From Pseudomonadota bacterium (GTDB lineage: Bacteria; Myxococcota_A; Polyangia; Polyangiales; Polyangiaceae): a stretch of 27,601 nt of DNA. The notes below the pieces were generated by a model that saw nothing but the letters and a program-made list of their open reading frames with translations, was not told the DNA's origin and did no database searches. The translations under genes were made by a program, and so were the position numbers. This document shows, piece after piece, positions 23,593 through 27,601 of this stretch (position 1 is the stretch's first letter; each line of letters begins with the position of its first letter). The stretch spans positions 1-27,601 of the forward strand of contig JAEXCN010000445.1 in assembly GCA_023402175.1 (NCBI GenBank). Reading direction: 5' to 3'.

Positions 23593-24144
23593 GCCTATTT
23601 GGAATGACGATCTGCATGTTCGTCGATCTGCATGCTCGTCGATCTGTCCGCATTCTGGACGCTTCCCATCCGACCGACCGCGCATTCGGCTGCGCCGCAG
23701 TTGACGACGATCACGCCCGCGGTGCGGCGTGGACGCGGGCCCGGGCCGGTACCGCGCAGCATTCGCGATGCTGCCCTCCCTGCGATCGGGCATCGATCGG
23801 GCACCGGCGTCGGCACCTCTGTCGACTCGTTCCTCAGGAGCCCCCGCTGTCGTCGCCCTCACCTCGGCGCGAATCGCCACGATGTCGGAGAACGGCCATG
23901 CGCGCTGTCCAATTCGGAGATCGACGCCTCACGCCGGTGATGACGTAGGTTGATTCGAGACCGGCGCCGTCGCGCCGTCGCCCCAAGCGTTCGTGAACGA
24001 TTCGTTCGGCGCGCAGCGGGCGAGCTCGCGCCGGCCGCGTTCGGTCCAGAACGTGCTCACGGCGGAGGCGGGGAGGTCATCCGTTCGAGCGTGGGGCGGC
24101 GCGTCGCCTCGTGCCGTGCGGGCTCCCTGACACGAGCAGGTCCG
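23593..24144. other. Intergenic region before the polymerase gene
   Basis: No gene is supported here; the open frames are Arg/Pro/Ser-rich shadows. It begins with short direct repeats (23609-23646). The promoter of the polymerase gene should lie in its second half, but no convincing -35/-10 or -24/-12 pair was found. Confidence 0.4.
23609..23646 (+). repeat. Short tandem repeats of 16 bases
   Basis: GATCTGCATGTTCGTC at 23609-23624 is followed directly by the same 16 bases with one change (23625-23640) and then GATCTG. It lies just after the hairpin terminator. It could be a binding array or simple slippage. Confidence 0.7.
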
Positions 24145-25911
24145 ATGTCTGACGACGCCCAGCCCCTCGCGACTCTTCTCGACGAAGCATCTGCGGAAGA
24201 CCGTGGCACGTCCGAGCGGGCAGCGACGGCGCTCCCGAGCGACGACGTGTCGCCGACGGGCGGAACGCCGATGGCGCTCGACGACTTGTACGATCGCGTG
24301 GGACGGGCATATGGCACGTTCGGCAAACGCCCGGACGACGACGCGCTCGACGAGCGCCGCGTGTGGACGGACACGCGCTTGCGGTCGACGGTATGGACCG
24401 TTGCCGGCGTTTTGGCGGGGTCGCTGCTTCTCTCTCTCGTATCGCGACCGACGTGGATCCATGGGACCGCGTGGGCGAGCTCCTTCAGACTGGACACTCT
24501 GGCGGTCGTCGTATGGGGACCACTCCTCTACATCACGATGGCCCGCCGGCGGCTCGCCAACAGTGTTCACACATACCTCGTGCTGGCGTTGTTCATCGAA
24601 GCGTTCAGCGAGACGATGTTTCGCGAGCAAGGAGAGGGTGGCTACTGGGATTCGGTCCTGTGGCCGGCCGCGGTCGCCTTTTTCGGTACGCTGAAGGACT
24701 TCTCGGGCCTGCCCGGAGCTTCGCTCTCCGTCTTCTTCTTCGTCACGATCGGGCTCCTTTACCGTGCGGCTTGGGCGAAGAAGCGCACCGACTCGGTGCC
24801 CCCGCCGAGGTTTGCCAAGAACGCCCTCTTGCTCTTTCTAGGGACGATCGTCGCCCTATCGGCGCTCGGCCTCGCCCGCGGCGGTCGGATCGAATGGGTC
24901 TTCCAACAGGCGATCTACCTGGCGCAGCTTCCACTCGTCGGCCTGTTGTTCCTCTACGCACTGCGTGTTCCGAACGACCTGGCCGCGATCGGCACGACAG
25001 TCGTTTTCGTCGCGGTCGTGCGGAGCCTTCTCGTCATCTGGGTCTACGTGGCCGTCTGCATGCCGAACGGCATCACCGCCCTCCCCGGCAAGCCGGAGTG
25101 GTGCACGACGCACTCCGATACCGTCTTGTTCGTCAGCGCCCTCACGATCCTCGGCGCTCGCGCGTTCGAGCTGCGGCGGAGGAAGGCCCTGTTGCAAGCG
25201 GTCGCGTTCGGCGCAGTGATCGTGGTCGGGATCGTCCTCAACAACCGCCGGCTCGCGTTCGTGAGCCTCGCGATGGCGTTGCTCGTCACCTACCTCGCCA
25301 TCGATCCGAGCAGGCGAAAGCGAAAGGTGACGACAGCGCTGGCGCTGCTCGTCCCGCTACTCCTCGGCTACGTGCTGGTCGGCGCGGAGGCGACCTCCGA
25401 TTCGCCACTATGGAAACCGGCAAAAGGAATTTCATCGGTATTCACCCAGCGCGACGTGTCCTCGATCTCGCGAGACATCGAGAACTCGAACCTGATCTAC
25501 ACCCTCAGCCGCAATCCAGTACTCGCCACGGGCTTCGGCCACGAATACGAATACTCTCCGGACAATCCCCCCATCGATCTGTCCGACGTCTTCAAGGAGT
25601 ACCGGCTGATCGCGCACAACGGTGTGCTCTGGCTCTGGTCGACCGCGGGGGTCATCGGCTTCACGTTGCTGTGGCTCGTATATCCGCTCGCGGGGACCCT
25701 CGCGACGCGCGCTTATCGTCGTTCAGGAACGTCCCTCGAGCGCGTCGCCGCGCTGTCGTCGCTCGGATGCGTATCGGCCTGCGTCGTCCAGATCTGGGGC
25801 GACCAAGGCTTCATCAGCTATCTCACGATGGTCATGTTCGGTGTTGCCTTCGCGGTGGCGTCCCGTCTTGCCGTGCGGGAGGCCGAGGCACCGCACGCCG
25901 CGATGGCGTGA
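24145..25911 (+). CDS. O-antigen ligase/Wzy-type polysaccharide polymerase family membrane protein
   Basis: The 588-residue protein starts at ATG 24145 with AGG four bases upstream. The frame continues upstream to 23950, but that part is Arg-rich and uncharacteristic. An acidic, soluble N-terminus of about 80 residues precedes roughly ten to twelve membrane helices (for example VWTVAGVLAGSLLLSLV, LLLFLGTIVALSALGL, TTVVFVAVVRSLLVIWVYVAV, VTTALALLVPLLLGYVLVG). A large external loop (about 410-490) ends in RLIAHNGVLWLWSTAGVIGF, where His491 and the HNxxLxLW pattern are typical of the Wzy_C/WaaL superfamily. These proteins polymerise lipid-linked repeat units or join glycans to lipid at the outer face of the inner membrane. 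Sequence alone does not separate polymerase from ligase. The neighbours favour an exopolysaccharide polymerase. It ends nine bases before the convergent deacetylase gene. Confidence 0.85.
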   Translation: MSDDAQPLATLLDEASAEDRGTSERAATALPSDDVSPTGGTPMALDDLYDRVGRAYGTFGKRPDDDALDERRVWTDTRLRSTVWTVAGVLAGSLLLSLVSRPTWIHGTAWASSFRLDTLAVVVWGPLLYITMARRRLANSVHTYLVLALFIEAFSETMFREQGEGGYWDSVLWPAAVAFFGTLKDFSGLPGASLSVFFFVTIGLLYRAAWAKKRTDSVPPPRFAKNALLLFLGTIVALSALGLARGGRIEWVFQQAIYLAQLPLVGLLFLYALRVPNDLAAIGTTVVFVAVVRSLLVIWVYVAVCMPNGITALPGKPEWCTTHSDTVLFVSALTILGARAFELRRRKALLQAVAFGAVIVVGIVLNNRRLAFVSLAMALLVTYLAIDPSRRKRKVTTALALLVPLLLGYVLVGAEATSDSPLWKPAKGISSVFTQRDVSSISRDIENSNLIYTLSRNPVLATGFGHEYEYSPDNPPIDLSDVFKEYRLIAHNGVLWLWSTAGVIGFTLLWLVYPLAGTLATRAYRRSGTSLERVAALSSLGCVSACVVQIWGDQGFISYLTMVMFGVAFAVASRLAVREAEAPHAAMA

Positions 25912-25920
25912 CACTCGACG

Positions 25921-26817
25921 TTAGCGGTGCGCCGTCTGCAGCCGCCAGAGGGTGTGGTCGACAAGGCGCCATGCGTCGAGCCCGCCGCGGGTGGCGAGGC
26001 GGAAAGCGAGCTGCCCCTCGCCCGCTTCAATCTTGATGCGCGGCAGCATGAGCGCATCGAGGCCCGAAGCGAGGCCCGAAGGATTGCGAGTGCGCCGGAC
26101 CGGCCCGTGCTGCGACGTGAACGCAACCTTGTAGCCCGCGTTCGCCACACGTTTTGCGATCTCCTCGGAGTAGTCCGCGCGCGTGCCGAACGGATAGGCG
26201 TACGACAGCACCGGCCGACGGAGCTCGCGTTCGAGCGCCTCGCGCGAGCGCCTCGCTTCCTCGGCGGCCTCGTCGAGGCTGAAGCTCCCCATCGAGCGAT
26301 GGGTCCACGAGTGCGAGCCGATGGTCATGCCTTCGTCGGCGATCTGGCGCACCTCGTCCCAGCTGAGATAGGGCTCCGGCCCGTCCGCGATGGGCGCACC
26401 ATGAGCCGCCTCTCCCGCGTCGATGAGCGACGGCGTGACGAAGGCGATGGCGGGTACGTCGTACTTGCGCAGCACCTTGTGGGCGATGCTCATGGTGCTG
26501 CGATAGCCGTCGTCGATCGTGACGAGCACGGCGTTGCTGCACAGCTCCTTGCGCCCGTCGAGAAAGGCGAGGAGATCGTCGAGGCTCACCGCCACGCCCA
26601 CCTCGGCGAGATGCGCGACCTGGCGCTCGAAGTCCGCTTCGGTGACGCAGAAGGGATCGCGCGGAATGTTGCCGAAGCGGTGGTAGGTCAGCACCCGCAC
26701 CTGCGGACGCCGCGCGATGAGCGCGGAGATCGCCATGGATCCGCTGAGGCAGCTCGACAACAGCATGCCGTGACGTGCGGCCTTCTTCACCCACCAACGA
26801 AGCGCAGGATTCGCCAT
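25921..26817 (-). CDS. Polysaccharide deacetylase (NodB-type, carbohydrate esterase family 4)
   Basis: The 298-residue protein starts at ATG 26815-26817, two bases after the upstream TAG; the longer open frame overlaps the glycosyltransferase and is not coding. The NodB domain is clear: VRVLTYHRF (41-49), motif 1 VTIDDGY (99-105) with Asp102/Asp103, motif 2 IGSHSWTH (166-173) with His169 and His173 as metal ligands, and motif 3 SYAYPFG (205-211). Family members remove N- or O-acetyl groups from sugars with a divalent metal. A hydrophobic stretch near 18-35 (MLLSSCLSGSMAISALI) could be a membrane anchor or weak signal. Next to a WecG-type transferase, it may deacetylate N-acetylhexosamine in the exopolysaccharide. 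TIDDG replaces the usual TFDDG, which is conservative. Confidence 0.9.
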   Translation of the reverse strand: MANPALRWWVKKAARHGMLLSSCLSGSMAISALIARRPQVRVLTYHRFGNIPRDPFCVTEADFERQVAHLAEVGVAVSLDDLLAFLDGRKELCSNAVLVTIDDGYRSTMSIAHKVLRKYDVPAIAFVTPSLIDAGEAAHGAPIADGPEPYLSWDEVRQIADEGMTIGSHSWTHRSMGSFSLDEAAEEARRSREALERELRRPVLSYAYPFGTRADYSEEIAKRVANAGYKVAFTSQHGPVRRTRNPSGLASGLDALMLPRIKIEAGEGQLAFRLATRGGLDAWRLVDHTLWRLQTAHR

Positions 26818-26819
26818 GC

Positions 26820-27601
26820 CTAGCGCTCCACCCCGCGCATGACGCGCAAATCCACAGATGCGGAACGGACTGCATCGGCAAGGAACAGCGGGCCGCCCAG
26901 GAGGTAACGACGCATTTTCGCTGGCTGCTGAAGCATGATTTCGAACCACTCGACTCCGAACTCGCGTGATAGCCGCGAAGCGCGCTTGAGCCCGTTGCCC
27001 CAATAGGCAAAAAGTCCCCCAACGGCCACCACCAGCGGCACCTTCAGCGCGGGGGCGTGCGTGTCGATCCACCGCTCCTGACGCGGGTGGCCCATGCCGA
27101 CCAGCAGCACATCCGGCGCCGCATCATTGATCGCGCGGACGACTCCCGAGGACTCCGCATCGGCAAAAAAGCCGTGATGACGGCCTGCGAGCGCCACGCC
27201 GGGAAACGCGATTTTGAGATACTCGGCGGCGGTGCGGTTCGCCGTCTCCTCACCGCCCAAAAGGAAGCAGCGACTGCCTGCCCAATCTCGACTTCTCAGT
27301 AATTCGGGAATGATATCCGTACCGTTGAGATTCGCCTTCATGCGTACGCCGCGCATTGCCGCCGCGAGCCGCACGCCGGTGCCGTCGCCATAGACGAGAT
27401 CGGCGCGGTTCAAGACGGCGGCATAGGCAGATTCTCGCATGGCAAAGGTCAGCGTATTCGCGTTGCAGAAGAATAGCTTGCCCGCGCCTCCATTTGCGCC
27501 GCGCGCTGCGCGCCGCGCGAGCAGCCCGGTCACGGCCTCGAGGCCCCGCGCATACGGCAGGTTCGCGATACGCACACCGAAGATCGAGACGATCTCCGAA
27601 G
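26820..27601 (-). CDS. WecG/TagA/CpsF-family glycosyltransferase, 5' end cut by window edge
   Basis: The visible 260 residues read from the window edge with no start: the frame runs SEIVSIFGVRIANLP before the first possible GTG at 27575, and IFGVRIANL is the normal family N-terminus, so the true start is beyond the window. Family motifs are clear: KLFFCNANTLTFAM, ADLVYGDGTGVRLA, a central LLGGEET, VLLVGMGHPRQERWI and VVAVGGLFAYWGNGLKRA. These enzymes transfer N-acetylmannosamine or a related sugar to a lipid-linked acceptor at the cytoplasmic face of the membrane (WecG, TagA) or act in capsule synthesis (CpsF). The donor sugar is not predictable here. The stop lies two bases before the deacetylase start, so the two form an operon. 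No truncating change is visible. Confidence 0.92.
   Translation of the reverse strand, partial: SEIVSIFGVRIANLPYARGLEAVTGLLARRAARGANGGAGKLFFCNANTLTFAMRESAYAAVLNRADLVYGDGTGVRLAAAMRGVRMKANLNGTDIIPELLRSRDWAGSRCFLLGGEETANRTAAEYLKIAFPGVALAGRHHGFFADAESSGVVRAINDAAPDVLLVGMGHPRQERWIDTHAPALKVPLVVAVGGLFAYWGNGLKRASRLSREFGVEWFEIMLQQPAKMRRYLLGGPLFLADAVRSASVDLRVMRGVER

Noticed and set aside
23604..23948. Plus-strand open frame of 114 codons between the SMP-30-like and polymerase genes
   Set aside because: Arg/Pro/Cys-rich composition, starts inside short direct repeats, no ribosome site and no domain pattern.
23950..24144. Upstream extension of the polymerase gene by 65 codons
   Set aside because: The added segment is Arg-rich and unlike the acidic N-terminus that follows; ATG 24145 has a ribosome site.

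Overview
The window is very GC-rich DNA with long spurious antisense reading frames. It is dense in lipoproteins and carries Cys-rich secreted proteins of the TxxC/GxC type, a trypsin-like protease with thrombospondin type 3 repeats, and a proline-rich fusion sugar transferase. Together these suggest a chromosome of the Myxococcota, probably the Polyangia (Labilithrix/Sorangium-like). That placement is inferred from style and gene content; no rRNA or marker gene is present. No tRNA, rRNA, CRISPR array, insertion sequence or phage gene was seen.

Layout. 1-1604 (minus strand): a partial unknown lipoprotein and a PhzF-family enzyme. 1729-5166 (plus): a lipoprotein di-haem cytochrome c peroxidase, then a Cys-rich lipoprotein with three ~106-residue repeats, an Ig-like module and a C-terminal lamin-tail-like domain. 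5400-11018 (plus): a three-gene tripartite heavy-metal efflux operon (adaptor, RND pump, TolC-like channel), with a perfect inverted repeat upstream. 11085-15559 (minus): a 1043-aa serine protease whose stop codon overlaps the start of a large secreted lipoprotein. 15996-16937 (minus): a predicted outer-membrane barrel protein built from an internal duplication. 17154-21831 (plus): a lipoprotein alpha/beta-hydrolase overlapping a 1028-aa polyprenyl-phosphate sugar-1-phosphate transferase, then a hexapeptide acetyltransferase. 22419-23537 (plus): an SMP-30/gluconolactonase-like lipoprotein followed by a strong hairpin terminator. 24145-25911 (plus): an O-antigen ligase/Wzy-type polymerase. 25921-27601 (minus): a WecG/TagA-type glycosyltransferase (cut by the window edge) and a polysaccharide deacetylase, convergent with the polymerase.

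How they fit. The right third (18115-27601) looks like part of a Wzx/Wzy-type exopolysaccharide locus: chain priming (sugar transferase), sugar addition (WecG family), polymerisation or ligation (Wzy/WaaL family), and tailoring (acetyltransferase, deacetylase). No flippase or copolymerase is visible, so the locus probably continues to the right. The middle is an efflux system of the divalent-cation (CzcA-like) type. The rest is cell-envelope or secreted protein of unknown role; eight of the fifteen proteins carry a lipobox.

The most unusual item is the sugar transferase. It has a ~365-residue disordered N-terminus, a GspE/PilB N-terminal (MshEN-like) domain ahead of the membrane helices, and a ~92-residue insertion splitting its nucleotide-binding-like domain. 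This could couple EPS priming to a signal, but the arginines expected for c-di-GMP binding appear to be replaced.
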